A DNA stretch of 31,072 nucleotides, taken from positions 1 to 31,072 of the IMG/VR virus record IMGVR_UViG_3300028372_000030. The stretch is one strand, 5' to 3'. A program made the translations under genes and the position numbers. Of the stretch, positions 1 through 9,940 are shown one piece after another. The stretch's first letter is position 1. Each line of letters begins with the position of its first letter. A model generated the notes under the pieces. That model worked only from the letters and a program-made list of their open reading frames with translations. It made no database searches and was not told the origin of the DNA. The DNA comes from a virus.

Positions 1-1
1 C

Positions 2-3000
2 CGTATTCCTACGACCAACGCATCTTCAGGGTGGGTCGGTCGTATTGTAGCTTTTGACTATGAAAGCGAAAACACAGTATATACTTCTGCAGAAAAGAAC
101 ATTCTTGACGGTTCTGATTACGATATTGACCAAGTTTCTATGTACTTCCTTTCTCTTGATGAATGGGGAAATGAAATAACTCATGATTCAGTCATTAAAG
201 AAAGAATGAAGACTGAGAAAAAAGCACAAAAAGAAACAGGTAAACTAAAAGAGAAAGCAGAAGATCCGAATTCAATTGATGAAATAGATGCAGATTATTC
301 AAAGGCAGAAAAATTTGATACTAGATATAATGGGAATATCATATTCATTGCTTTGCAAAAGTTTTATCGTGAGTCCAGAAATATCGAAATGATTCTTGAA
401 GAAATTAATCTTGATAGTTTCCGTGATAAAGCGGACCTTGTTCCTCAGGAATGGCAAGAATTTGTTTCTGATATTAGTTCTAACATGAAAGCTTCAGAGA
501 TTAATCTCTCAGGCCAAAAGCTTGTAGGGCACTTTGAAAACCTTGAAAAGTTTACGCTTAAATTGTTAGCAATTCCAAAAGCCACAAGGGATCAAATATT
601 GCTTCCTGAAAAGTTTAAAATGTTTTCAGATAATAAGGCTATTTCTGAGCAGATCGCTTTTGTTGCAAAGCTTATTAATGCCGCTACCGATAACGCCAAA
701 GAAGGTGGACTTCTCGGTAGACTGAATATTACAGAATCAACTTCACCTATTGTGAATGGAATGGTGATGGCCGGTCTTTCAGAAAAAGAAATACTAGATA
801 TTTTACAGAATGAAACAATTTTAAATGCTTCTAAAAAGAGCATGAGATCTAAGTCTATTACCGGGTATAATGATAATGGAGTTCCTGAAAACGCACAATA
901 TAAAATAATTCCTATATGGGAAGCCATAAGTGAATATATATCAGGAGATTATTTTGATACTCCCACACACCAAATAAAAGATGAAAAAGATCGCTTTCTC
1001 GTTCAAATTCGTGAGTATGCATATATGGGAGAGCAATTGCGGAGATTTGGAAACATTACTAATATTCAACAGGAGATTAGTATTGAAAATTCTAAGCGAA
1101 ATAATGTAATCAATAGTATTAATGAAGCCATTGGAACCACTGATGCAGATGAATATATTCAGCGCAGGCTTGCAGGAGAATCTACAACTGGAATTATGAA
1201 TATTCCTACTGACGGGCATGAGTCAAATATTAGAAAACAATTTAATATTGGTGATGCAATGATGGAAAACGAAATGCTTTATACGCATGTAAGAACACTT
1301 GCTCAGGTACAAAAAACAATTAATGAATCTATTACTACAGATAAGGTTATTAATAAAGCTAAAGGAACAATTGAAGAACGTCTTGGGCAAAGCATTAATA
1401 TTCCCGTTGTTTATGAAACGATAGAACGTGGTATTGAAGATTATATTGTTGGCCAGTTTATTGCTGATAATTTTAAAGAAGTAACGGTTGGAGATCAGGC
1501 TTATGACTTATCGTTAGCAAAAGACAGGGTAAGATTTAGTATGGATTTCCCTTTATTTATTGAGGAATATACTTTTAACTGGTATAAAAATGCACCAAAA
1601 GGGAAGAAGAATAATACTTTCTTGAGAAGGGTTAAGCAGCGTAGTACAAAGTCCGGCTACCTTTATCTTGATTTTTCTTCATCTAATGATGTGAACGATA
1701 CCCATAAAAAACTGTACCGAGATCATTTTGAGATAATTGATGAAAGTGTTAAAAATGCTTTTAGAGCGTATCAGTTATTAATGAATGGGTTCCGTTATAA
1801 GAATGGGTCTATGATTGATTTTACGGATGAAAAAGCAGAACGCCAATACACAAATTGGATTCAATCTTTTGATCCGGAAAAGATAAATGAAAACGATCTT
1901 GCTGAGCAGGTTATTCTTCGCAATAAGGAACTTGTTCATTATGCAGCGGACACCGAAAAACTTATGAAAAAGTTGAAAAAGAATGATATCATTACGTCAT
2001 TGATTTATTATACGCCAAAAAAGGCATCTTTCAACCCACACATTTATAAGTTTGATATTAAAAAAGGAACTAAAGAGTATCTTAACAGTCCTTATCCTAC
2101 ATTGATAAACACGTATTCTGCTAAATCTGAAACAACAAATCTGCCTGTTATTGACGCTCTTTCCAGCAAGGAAATGAGAACGTTTAAGAATAATGATTCT
2201 GTTATAATCAAATCATATTTTCCTATAGTTGTATGGCACCAAAAAAACAACGACTACCCTTACTCATTATCAAACAAGGATCAAGCTGTGCTTCAGGATG
2301 GAACTGTTGGAAATGTGGAAATTGTCGGTCCTAAACATAAAAAAGACAATCTAACAAATACAAGTATAATAAAATTCACTAAGGCAAATAAGCCTCAAGC
2401 TTCAAGGATATCTAAAAATCAAAGTAAAGCTTCATACTATGTTTTAAAGTCATTCATGGATAAGTTACAAAAAGCTTTTCCAAATATCCGCATTAATTAT
2501 GTGAATAACATTACGAGCAAACATCCTGAATTGATAGGGTATTTTGAGAACGGACAGGTCTTTTTCAATACAGATAAATTGCAGCTTGACACGCCTATTC
2601 ACGAGATTACTCACGTGTTCATTGACATACTTGAAAGTGCAAATCATGAACTGTATCGTGCTCTTGAAAATGAAGCTATAACTTTAATTGAAAGTAATCA
2701 TGAGGTCGTTCAGGAAATCCTTAAAGAATATGCAGATATTTCAAAAGCGGATCTTGTTAAGGAAGTTATTGCAACTATGGCCGGATGGAATAGCCAGGAA
2801 GCCGTCAGAAATCTTTTAGACAAGACTCCGGGCATGAACTCTGATCAAAAAGCAAGTACGCTATATGGCAAAATTTCGGCCCTTGTCAATCGTTTTTATA
2901 CATGGTTGAAGAATGCGGTTTATGGCGCGTTAGGTGTTCAGCAAATAAACAGTAGAACATTAAAGGATTTCGATTTTAAAAATGCTACTATTAAATCATT

Positions 3001-6000
3001 CGCTGAAATGATGGTTAATGCTGTTAATAACGGACAGGTTCTATCGTATGTGTCCTCAAAGCAAATGAGTAATATAGCCAAGGCTGACGTTTATGCTTCA
3101 AAAATTAAAACGATTTATGATGTAAAGAAGATGGCCAAGGTGCTTACGAACCCAAGTGACAGGTTTGATTTCGAGGAAATGTCAACTGATGCTAAGGTCG
3201 ATTATGTTTACAATCTTATTGATACTAATACAGGTAAAATCGGGGCTGGTCTAACTGGAACAGAATATAATTTCAAAGGAATGACAGTAGATGAAATCAA
3301 ATCTACTATTCGTAAAAAGGTTATTACTGAATACGAAACTCGTGATAATAAATTTAAAGCGAAAATAAGTAACTGGATTAATGAACATGAAGCTTCTGTG
3401 CATGATTCTATAGAAACTTTTGGAAAAACTAGTAACGATATTCCTATTTATAAGGTTCCTATTCTCAAAAAGTTTAAAAAGCAGATTGAATATGCTTCAT
3501 TTAAAGAGTTTGGAAGAGTTTCTGAGCTTGAAAAAATGGAAGGTGGAGAAGAGATTGCGAAGCATTTGTCAAAAAGTATCCGAAGTTTCGATCCCCATAT
3601 TTCAATAGAGAAAACGTCTGACGGTTCAATTTACGTGTCGCTTTATGATATTACCATGGACAATATCGACAGGCCGGATATAGAAAATGAGCTTGGCAAT
3701 ATTGCTTCTCGATTTTTAACGGATAGAGAAGCTAAAAAAATGGGTCTGTCTATGACAAATAACCCAGGTGATGTTCGTCAGCTAATGCTTGTTTTAATGG
3801 CAAACAAACTAATGAATGCTAATCCTAATATTAAGATTAAAGAGGCAGGAGTTATCAGTCTTAAGCCTTCAGGTAGCCAAATGAAAATGATTGATTTTTT
3901 AAAGGTTAATAAGAACATTAGTGTATTGTCTCAAATAGATGATTTTATAAATAGTTTGAGTCCGGAATTAAAAGAATTGTTTAAGCAGGAATTAAAAATT
4001 CCAAAAGTAGATTATGAAAAGCTTCTAAATAATTTTTATGAAAATGCAGCCGATAACTCGTTCCCTAAATATATAAAAATGCTATTTCAGAATCCTGAAA
4101 ATTATACTGTTATACAGAAAAAGAACCTGTTAATGGCAAGACTCAGATATGCGCTTGAAAATAATGACGAAACAAATAATTATCGTCAGGAAATTAATCT
4201 GCTTACGCAGACGTTACTTGATCTTAAGACGGTAAATGTGGTTGACACTGAAATGAATAGTGAGGATATGTCACTGCTTAGTGATATTGATAAATTCATT
4301 CAACCCGGACAATATATTGCCAATGATATCATTCAGGCTTTACGTGAAATAACCCTGGACACTTCCAATAAAATTGTTGAAGAAGTTCAGGAATTTCAAT
4401 CTGAATTTAAGCCTATTCAAAAATGGTTTGAGAGTAGAAATAGTGGTATTTCAATAGGTTTTGGAGATAAGTCTCACAGGTTTTTCAAAGATTTATTTGT
4501 AAAACGTGACATTGACGGTTCTGGAAACGAAGTTTTTACTGGTGAAATATTCTGGACTACTGATGAAACAAAAGATCCTGTTAACGCAAAAAAAGCAAAA
4601 GAACTTGGTCTTTCTGCAGAACTATTGGAACAGGGAGAAAAACTTGTGAATATGATTACGGATCAATATATCGACCTTGTTTATCATTATCATGAAATGC
4701 AAGGATATATGAAAAATCTTAAAACTGGTAAGCCTAATTATAATTTTACAAAGAAAGACGCTTATGAGTCGTTAATGCAAAATTCTTCATATCAGAAAGG
4801 GATGCTTCCTTTAATGACAAAAACTTCTGAACAATTATTTAATGAAGGAGAATTAGGGAGGTCTAGTAAAAAACGGCTGAGTCAGATTACTAACAACATG
4901 AACATGTTTGATGATGCAAATGATCTTTCAAAAACTGACGTGAAAGAAATAAATAAGCTTTCTGATCAATTCTTTAATCAAATTGGGTACATGCGTGAAG
5001 GCAGTAACACAAAGTTTGGTAGCCATGCAAGAGCATTTGATATTCTTGGAATTGGGAAAAATTCAAAAGGAGAAATTGTTCTTGACAGTCAGGAGAAAAA
5101 CAACAATATCACTACTGATATTGAAACAATTATGAATTATTTTGCCATGAGTTCTAAGCGAAAGATTCATTATGAAAACGATGTGCTACCTATAATCAAT
5201 GGAGCAAAAGTTTTTATGACAGATATGAAAAATCATAAAGATAAAAATCTGAGTAATGAAATTGATTATGTGGAAATGTTTACGGAAATGTCTATTCGCG
5301 GACAACGCCGTAACCTTGGTGGTGATATTGGAGGAGTAGAGCTACAACCAACAATTAGTACACTTTCAACTGTTGGTGGTACAATTGCGCTTTTCGGTAA
5401 TGTGAATGTTGGTGTTGTATCATCATTAATTAATGGAATGCACTCGTTCGTGGAAGGAATAGCGAACCAGTTTGTTGAACGTGGGATATTTAACTTTTCG
5501 GATCTTATCAAAGCAAACAGGTTAATATTCAGCGAATGGGGGAAGATGTCTGAGCTTTGTAAGATGTATCAGAATATTTCAATGAGTGAATGGGAATTAA
5601 TTTCACATCCTCAAAATATGAGCAAAACGAAAAAAGGACAGATTCTTTCAAGGTATTGGGGTCATATGTTTAACTATGCTTCTGACTATTATGGTCGTAA
5701 TCTGGTAATGATTGCTCAAATGGTGCATGATGGAACCTGGGATGCTCATGAATTTGATAGCGAAACAGGGAAGATTAATTACAATCGGAAAAAAGACAAG
5801 CGTTTTTATGATGAAAACGGACAAATGACTGAAGACGGAAATGTACTGTATGAAACAATTCGTAATCAAGTTTATAAAGATGGATTCAAAGGACAGAAAA
5901 AAGAAGGAGAACTTGTAAGGGCTTATACCCGTAAAGAATCGAGGAAGTTTAAAAATATTTCTGATATGTTTGTTGTGGGAGCTTATACGGATAAAGAAAA

Positions 6001-6592
6001 AGTCATGTTGACTCACTATACACTTGGCCGCTTCTTCGCTGTATTCCGTAATTACTTATTTACACACGTCCAAAATGCAGTAATGAAAGGTCATTATATT
6101 GGTGATGTTGGAAGGTACAAAGTGAAAAAGGATGCTCATGGCAAGCCTATGGCTGAATGGGAAAGACTTTACATGGAAGGATGGGTCAGAACAGCAACAC
6201 GAATGATTGGCGATGTGGTTAAAACAAGAAGTCTTGACAACTTTAAGAATATGAGCGAATCTGAGAAATACAACTGGTTAAGAATTGCATCAAAAACATT
6301 GATGGTTCTTGGTGTTTCTATGCTTTACAACATGTCTGTGAAAGACGATGATGATGATAAAACAGGTTTCGTTCCGGATTGGAGAATCCTTCGAAACATA
6401 AAATATTCTTATGCCGGTGTGTTTGCCTTGTTTGATAGTGGAATTATCTCAAGTCCTTTTGCAATTATTTCTGTATTTAAACGAATACTTACTAATCCTA
6501 TAGGAGAATTTGAAGTTGAAAATATTCAAAGATTTGCTCCGGGATATACAACAATAGAAACACTTTATGAACCAATTAAAAATGAAGAATAA
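2..6592 (+). CDS. Giant crAss-like virion RNA polymerase / zincin protein, 5' partial
   Basis: The reading frame is open to the left window edge, so this is the C-terminal 2,196 residues of a larger protein; the ATG at 140 is internal. Visible residues 1-4 (RIPT) and 37-44 (GSDYDIDQ, aspartates 39, 41, 43) match the catalytic double-psi-barrel pattern of RNA polymerases (RAPT...NADFDGDQ in beta-prime; DFDID in crAss-like virion polymerases). This implies a polymerase that is packaged and ejected to transcribe early genes. Around residue 867 there is HEITH, with a likely third zinc ligand in DLVKEVIATMAG, i.e. a zincin-type metallopeptidase domain. The rest is long, mostly helical and unassigned. 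Near residue 2100 there is a hydrophobic stretch followed by an acidic DDDDD run, as in ejected internal virion proteins. The stop overlaps the next start (TAATG). The polymerase call rests on motifs only; the N-terminal half lies outside the window. Confidence 0.72.
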   Translation, partial: RIPTTNASSGWVGRIVAFDYESENTVYTSAEKNILDGSDYDIDQVSMYFLSLDEWGNEITHDSVIKERMKTEKKAQKETGKLKEKAEDPNSIDEIDADYSKAEKFDTRYNGNIIFIALQKFYRESRNIEMILEEINLDSFRDKADLVPQEWQEFVSDISSNMKASEINLSGQKLVGHFENLEKFTLKLLAIPKATRDQILLPEKFKMFSDNKAISEQIAFVAKLINAATDNAKEGGLLGRLNITESTSPIVNGMVMAGLSEKEILDILQNETILNASKKSMRSKSITGYNDNGVPENAQYKIIPIWEAISEYISGDYFDTPTHQIKDEKDRFLVQIREYAYMGEQLRRFGNITNIQQEISIENSKRNNVINSINEAIGTTDADEYIQRRLAGESTTGIMNIPTDGHESNIRKQFNIGDAMMENEMLYTHVRTLAQVQKTINESITTDKVINKAKGTIEERLGQSINIPVVYETIERGIEDYIVGQFIADNFKEVTVGDQAYDLSLAKDRVRFSMDFPLFIEEYTFNWYKNAPKGKKNNTFLRRVKQRSTKSGYLYLDFSSSNDVNDTHKKLYRDHFEIIDESVKNAFRAYQLLMNGFRYKNGSMIDFTDEKAERQYTNWIQSFDPEKINENDLAEQVILRNKELVHYAADTEKLMKKLKKNDIITSLIYYTPKKASFNPHIYKFDIKKGTKEYLNSPYPTLINTYSAKSETTNLPVIDALSSKEMRTFKNNDSVIIKSYFPIVVWHQKNNDYPYSLSNKDQAVLQDGTVGNVEIVGPKHKKDNLTNTSIIKFTKANKPQASRISKNQSKASYYVLKSFMDKLQKAFPNIRINYVNNITSKHPELIGYFENGQVFFNTDKLQLDTPIHEITHVFIDILESANHELYRALENEAITLIESNHEVVQEILKEYADISKADLVKEVIATMAGWNSQEAVRNLLDKTPGMNSDQKASTLYGKISALVNRFYTWLKNAVYGALGVQQINSRTLKDFDFKNATIKSFAEMMVNAVNNGQVLSYVSSKQMSNIAKADVYASKIKTIYDVKKMAKVLTNPSDRFDFEEMSTDAKVDYVYNLIDTNTGKIGAGLTGTEYNFKGMTVDEIKSTIRKKVITEYETRDNKFKAKISNWINEHEASVHDSIETFGKTSNDIPIYKVPILKKFKKQIEYASFKEFGRVSELEKMEGGEEIAKHLSKSIRSFDPHISIEKTSDGSIYVSLYDITMDNIDRPDIENELGNIASRFLTDREAKKMGLSMTNNPGDVRQLMLVLMANKLMNANPNIKIKEAGVISLKPSGSQMKMIDFLKVNKNISVLSQIDDFINSLSPELKELFKQELKIPKVDYEKLLNNFYENAADNSFPKYIKMLFQNPENYTVIQKKNLLMARLRYALENNDETNNYRQEINLLTQTLLDLKTVNVVDTEMNSEDMSLLSDIDKFIQPGQYIANDIIQALREITLDTSNKIVEEVQEFQSEFKPIQKWFESRNSGISIGFGDKSHRFFKDLFVKRDIDGSGNEVFTGEIFWTTDETKDPVNAKKAKELGLSAELLEQGEKLVNMITDQYIDLVYHYHEMQGYMKNLKTGKPNYNFTKKDAYESLMQNSSYQKGMLPLMTKTSEQLFNEGELGRSSKKRLSQITNNMNMFDDANDLSKTDVKEINKLSDQFFNQIGYMREGSNTKFGSHARAFDILGIGKNSKGEIVLDSQEKNNNITTDIETIMNYFAMSSKRKIHYENDVLPIINGAKVFMTDMKNHKDKNLSNEIDYVEMFTEMSIRGQRRNLGGDIGGVELQPTISTLSTVGGTIALFGNVNVGVVSSLINGMHSFVEGIANQFVERGIFNFSDLIKANRLIFSEWGKMSELCKMYQNISMSEWELISHPQNMSKTKKGQILSRYWGHMFNYASDYYGRNLVMIAQMVHDGTWDAHEFDSETGKINYNRKKDKRFYDENGQMTEDGNVLYETIRNQVYKDGFKGQKKEGELVRAYTRKESRKFKNISDMFVVGAYTDKEKVMLTHYTLGRFFAVFRNYLFTHVQNAVMKGHYIGDVGRYKVKKDAHGKPMAEWERLYMEGWVRTATRMIGDVVKTRSLDNFKNMSESEKYNWLRIASKTLMVLGVSMLYNMSVKDDDDDKTGFVPDWRILRNIKYSYAGVFALFDSGIISSPFAIISVFKRILTNPIGEFEVENIQRFAPGYTTIETLYEPIKNEE

Positions 6593-7731
6593 TGGCACAT
6601 ATTGATCCTACATTTATCATAGGCACAGAAGTCGAAAAAGAGAGCAAACATATTTTTGTAAGAGATCAAACTCTTAATTATGCAGAAACGCTTAATGAAG
6701 AAGATACAGGATATGCTTCAACAGAGTTTATCCGGGCAATATTTGTATTTGAAAACAACACGATAAAGCCGTCTCTTTCTCAACTAACAGGGTTTGGTAT
6801 GGAGTATCAATATCCTGTACTCAATAACAGAAGGTATAAAACCTTCATGTATTTCATTCCAGTATATGATGATGCCCAGGAGTACCCTGTTGGAGTCATT
6901 GTATATAAAGACGGCGGTTTTTATAAGAAAATAAACAATGATGCGATTTCTTATGAACCAGGTGAGGAGCCTGAAATAAGAGCGAGTGTCACCGACCAAC
7001 CGTTATATGATGATGCCCAAATAGAGTTATGGCAGCGATTAACTATAGATGATTTCGCTGAATTTGATGCGTGCTATACAAATGCTCAAGCAGGAAGCCT
7101 TGTTTATCCTGTTCAGTCTATTCAACAAGCAGTGTCATTTAGTAATACTGATTGGCAAGATTACAGCTTAAAAAAGATTGCTCCATACAGGTGGCAAATT
7201 TCAGACGATAGCAACGTTCCAGGTGCAAGAGGAATAAGAGTGCTTGATGTTGAACAAAACGAGTTAGAGCCTGCGATTTCATTTTCTATTGAAAGTGGAG
7301 AAACCAAAGAGATAAACCTTGGAAATAATTCGGATGGAGTTTATTTAGTAAAGATATACAATGGGTCTATAGAAGAAATGAGAGACGCCGATCCGAATTC
7401 TGAAATCTTAATCGAAGAATCAACCAAGTGGCTTGTGATATATGAGTATTCAAAAGTAAATGATTATGTTCATCAAGCCATGAAAGAAGTGTATACTAAA
7501 AAGCATGAAAGCTATCAAGGTGTAATGGAGCAATACAAAAGAAGCCGTAATGTTATGAGTTCTTTCAAAATCTACTCGTTTTTTCTGACCGCAATGAGTA
7601 CCATAAATTTTGAAAGGTTTGAATACATAGAGCATTACATGCTTACTAACGACAGATATTCTGTTATTAAATTAGCAGATAAGTATATAAGAAAATCGCT
7701 TGAAATGGCGACTAACTACAAAGACGATTAA
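6592..7731 (+). CDS. Unknown structural/tail protein, 379 aa
   Basis: I do not recognise this family. The start overlaps the stop of the giant virion gene by one base (TAATG), and the next gene starts one base after its stop, so the genes look translationally coupled in the virion operon. The N-terminal two thirds is rich in aromatic, beta-type sequence. The last ~100 residues (VHQAMKEVYTKKHESYQGVM and onward) look helical. There is no signal peptide or membrane segment. A tail or ejection-related structural role is inferred only from its position. Confidence 0.6.
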   Translation: MAHIDPTFIIGTEVEKESKHIFVRDQTLNYAETLNEEDTGYASTEFIRAIFVFENNTIKPSLSQLTGFGMEYQYPVLNNRRYKTFMYFIPVYDDAQEYPVGVIVYKDGGFYKKINNDAISYEPGEEPEIRASVTDQPLYDDAQIELWQRLTIDDFAEFDACYTNAQAGSLVYPVQSIQQAVSFSNTDWQDYSLKKIAPYRWQISDDSNVPGARGIRVLDVEQNELEPAISFSIESGETKEINLGNNSDGVYLVKIYNGSIEEMRDADPNSEILIEESTKWLVIYEYSKVNDYVHQAMKEVYTKKHESYQGVMEQYKRSRNVMSSFKIYSFFLTAMSTINFERFEYIEHYMLTNDRYSVIKLADKYIRKSLEMATNYKDD

Positions 7732-7732
7732 T

Positions 7733-8146
7733 ATGTTGAATGTATTAGCTTTCGAAACCATTCCTGATTATTTAGCAAAAAAAGGGTCTGATTTTTCTCA
7801 GTATTGGGCAGAGTTCTATAGTCTGGCTGATGATTTTTTAAGAGGAAACACAGAAAAATTATTGATTGTTGAAGAAGAAGGAGCCCAGGATGAAGCCGAT
7901 GAATTATCGCTTCGGATTATGGAAATGCATATGCTGTTTATTTACTTCTTTATTATGAGGGAAGAATACGATCAGGAGGAAATAACAATTAAAGAGCTTT
8001 GGGAAGAATACGAAGTTCAAAAGATTGTGGATTACTTTTTATCAATGAATATTAGTATATATCAATTGCTTGATATTTTTGAGCTTACCACCTATGAGCT
8101 TGGAATTGGAACAATGAAGATAGGTGATAATTTTCATGTTTTATAA
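7733..8146 (+). CDS. Unknown small virion-operon protein, 137 aa
   Basis: The ATG at 7733, one base after the preceding stop, is preferred over an upstream in-frame ATG at 7700 that lies inside the preceding gene; the protein then begins MLNVLAFETIPDYL. It is acidic and predicted helical, with runs such as EEEGAQDEADELSLRIMEMH. No known motif is visible. It ends 14 bases before the next gene of the same operon. It could be an assembly chaperone or small tail component; nothing in the sequence decides this. Confidence 0.55.
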   Translation: MLNVLAFETIPDYLAKKGSDFSQYWAEFYSLADDFLRGNTEKLLIVEEEGAQDEADELSLRIMEMHMLFIYFFIMREEYDQEEITIKELWEEYEVQKIVDYFLSMNISIYQLLDIFELTTYELGIGTMKIGDNFHVL

Positions 8147-8160
8147 AACGATTTACTACT

Positions 8161-9564
8161 ATGAATAATATTATAAGAAAAAAACGCGAATTCTTCTTTG
8201 GTCCTGCCGGAAGTTCTTACAATAAGTTCTCTTCTATGAACAGGCCAAATGAGGCTACTTTCAGAAGGTTATTTTATTCCATTCCATTTTTTATGGAATC
8301 GGAAAGCACTGCTAAAGAAACCTCTCAAGGTTTGGTTAGATTAAGCAAAGATGATGATGCTTTTAATAGAAATACTATTAGTTCAGACGGCTTTGCAAGA
8401 GCAGTACAACCGCACCAGTTACCATCCATTAAGCGAAAGGATTCAGTAAAAAATATTTTGAAGATTACTGAAGCCAATAGTGCAGATAACAGAACAGGAG
8501 GAACTGGTTCTAATATTTTACTTTCTTCATATGAATTTGTTGGGGATGGAGTTGGTATTGACGTTGATCATGTAAATGAAAAAATTACGTTTTCATATGT
8601 ACCAATCAACCAGGATGATATCAGCGTATATATTGATGATGCATTGCAAATTTACAGGACAAATAGTGAAATTGGTAATGCTTTTGTTAGTACATCAATA
8701 TTTAATAATTCCATTGCAAATATTAATAGTAACATTACATCCATTAAAGATTTGCAAGGAAACTTTGCCGATGTACCTATTGCTCTTGGTAATACAATTT
8801 CAAAAGCATTAATCAATCTTAATACCGCTGTTGGTTCTGCCAGTTCTGAAGCAAATCAGAACACACAAGCCATTACCGGATTGAATCAATCCATAGCACA
8901 GATATACACTTCTATTAATCAATTATTAGTAAATCAGGCCGATGTTTCTAATTTTGAATCACGACTTAATGAAGTTGAAGCAAAAGCTATCCCTATTTCT
9001 GTATGGCAAACAACCGCTGGCAATGTTGCGGATATGCATAGAAGTTATAATGAACATTATTTTACTTTTTATGAAGAAATAAGTACGAATTCAAACGGTA
9101 GACTTGTTAAATCCGCATCTATACCAAGCAATGTTGCTAACAACATGGATATGATTTCTATTGTTTCAGATTTTACATTTAGTCCTTCTTCAGGAGTCAA
9201 TAAAATAAAACTGATGATTCAACAAGGATCAGAAAAAATAGAAATTGAGGTTACTGATAATGATACGGGTAACAAACAAATTTTAGAATCTTATTTTGAA
9301 TTTGATGATGAGGGTAATGTTTTGTATTATGCTTACGAACATGGGCTTAATAGAGACAGTAAAATGATTGCAGAAGGTAAATCTGAAACGATTAATTTAT
9401 CTCAAGAATTTAATATTCATTTAATTGCTCTTATTTTTGATTCAACGGAACAAATTACGTTTGGAAAATTTCTCGGTTCTGTTCAGCATAGACCAATAAC
9501 TTCAGGAGCAGATATTACAGTTCAATCCACAACAATAGAATACGATCCTGTTATGTATCAATAA
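8161..9564 (+). CDS. Coiled-coil tail fibre/appendage protein, 467 aa
   Basis: This is probably a receptor-binding or tail-appendage protein. After a basic N terminus, residues ~120-150 read SYEFVGDGVGIDVDHV, the kind of short beta-repeat seen in phage fibres. Residues ~180-285 form a heptad-rich, Asn/Ser/Gln-rich region (NINSNITSIKDLQGNF, then NQNTQAITGLNQSIAQIYTS) that should make a trimeric coiled coil. The C-terminal ~180 residues look like a beta-sandwich head. It is the last gene of the plus-strand operon; its TAA is followed directly by a strong terminator hairpin. The fibre role is inferred from this architecture and position. Confidence 0.6.
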   Translation: MNNIIRKKREFFFGPAGSSYNKFSSMNRPNEATFRRLFYSIPFFMESESTAKETSQGLVRLSKDDDAFNRNTISSDGFARAVQPHQLPSIKRKDSVKNILKITEANSADNRTGGTGSNILLSSYEFVGDGVGIDVDHVNEKITFSYVPINQDDISVYIDDALQIYRTNSEIGNAFVSTSIFNNSIANINSNITSIKDLQGNFADVPIALGNTISKALINLNTAVGSASSEANQNTQAITGLNQSIAQIYTSINQLLVNQADVSNFESRLNEVEAKAIPISVWQTTAGNVADMHRSYNEHYFTFYEEISTNSNGRLVKSASIPSNVANNMDMISIVSDFTFSPSSGVNKIKLMIQQGSEKIEIEVTDNDTGNKQILESYFEFDDEGNVLYYAYEHGLNRDSKMIAEGKSETINLSQEFNIHLIALIFDSTEQITFGKFLGSVQHRPITSGADITVQSTTIEYDPVMYQ

Positions 9565-9566
9565 AA

Positions 9567-9594
9567 AAAGGCCGCTCATGGTTGGGCGGCCTTT
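9567..9594. terminator. Bidirectional intrinsic terminator
   Basis: A 9-bp perfect stem (AAAGGCCGC / GCGGCCTTT) with a 10-base loop lies in very AT-rich surroundings, with A runs on the left and T runs on the right. It ends the plus-strand virion operon and, on the other strand, the minus-strand block. The stop codon of the minus-strand HNH gene (9576-9578) lies in the loop. Confidence 0.88.
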
Positions 9595-9932
9595 AAATTT
9601 CTCAGTTTTCTTCTCATTAATTTTACTTTCACTTCAGGAGGTTCCTCAAGATATTCAAACTTATATCTTGGTTTCATAGTTCTTATAAAAGTAGCATGTG
9701 AAGTCTTAAGGAAAGAAAGATATTTTTTCTTGTCTCCGTATTCATCATGCTCTTTTCTGTTTACGGCCATAATATTTTCGATATGATTAATTTCCGGATT
9801 ATTTGTTCCTCCCATTCCTTTATTTTTGATATGGTGTATTTCAGTGGCTAAACGAAAGTTTAGTTCACTTGGAACAAAATCTCCTGGTGCATACCCAAAA
9901 AAGACGAAATATATTTTAGTATGTCTTTGCAT
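9576..9932 (-). CDS. HNH endonuclease, 118 aa
   Basis: A small HNH-fold nuclease: residues 31-34 EIHH, asparagine 53 in IENIMAVN and histidine 62 in KEHDEYG give the H-N-H triad, spaced as in beta-beta-alpha-metal endonucleases. The preceding GMGGTNNPE loop is typical of phage HNH proteins. Such proteins nick or cleave double-stranded DNA, serving packaging, recombination or homing. There is no CxxC zinc pair in the core. It is the last gene of the minus-strand block, and its stop lies inside the shared terminator loop. The start (9932) is close behind the GH16 stop, so the two are probably co-transcribed. Confidence 0.8.
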   Translation of the reverse strand: MQRHTKIYFVFFGYAPGDFVPSELNFRLATEIHHIKNKGMGGTNNPEINHIENIMAVNRKEHDEYGDKKKYLSFLKTSHATFIRTMKPRYKFEYLEEPPEVKVKLMRRKLRNLKAAQP

Positions 9933-9940
9933 ATTAATTT

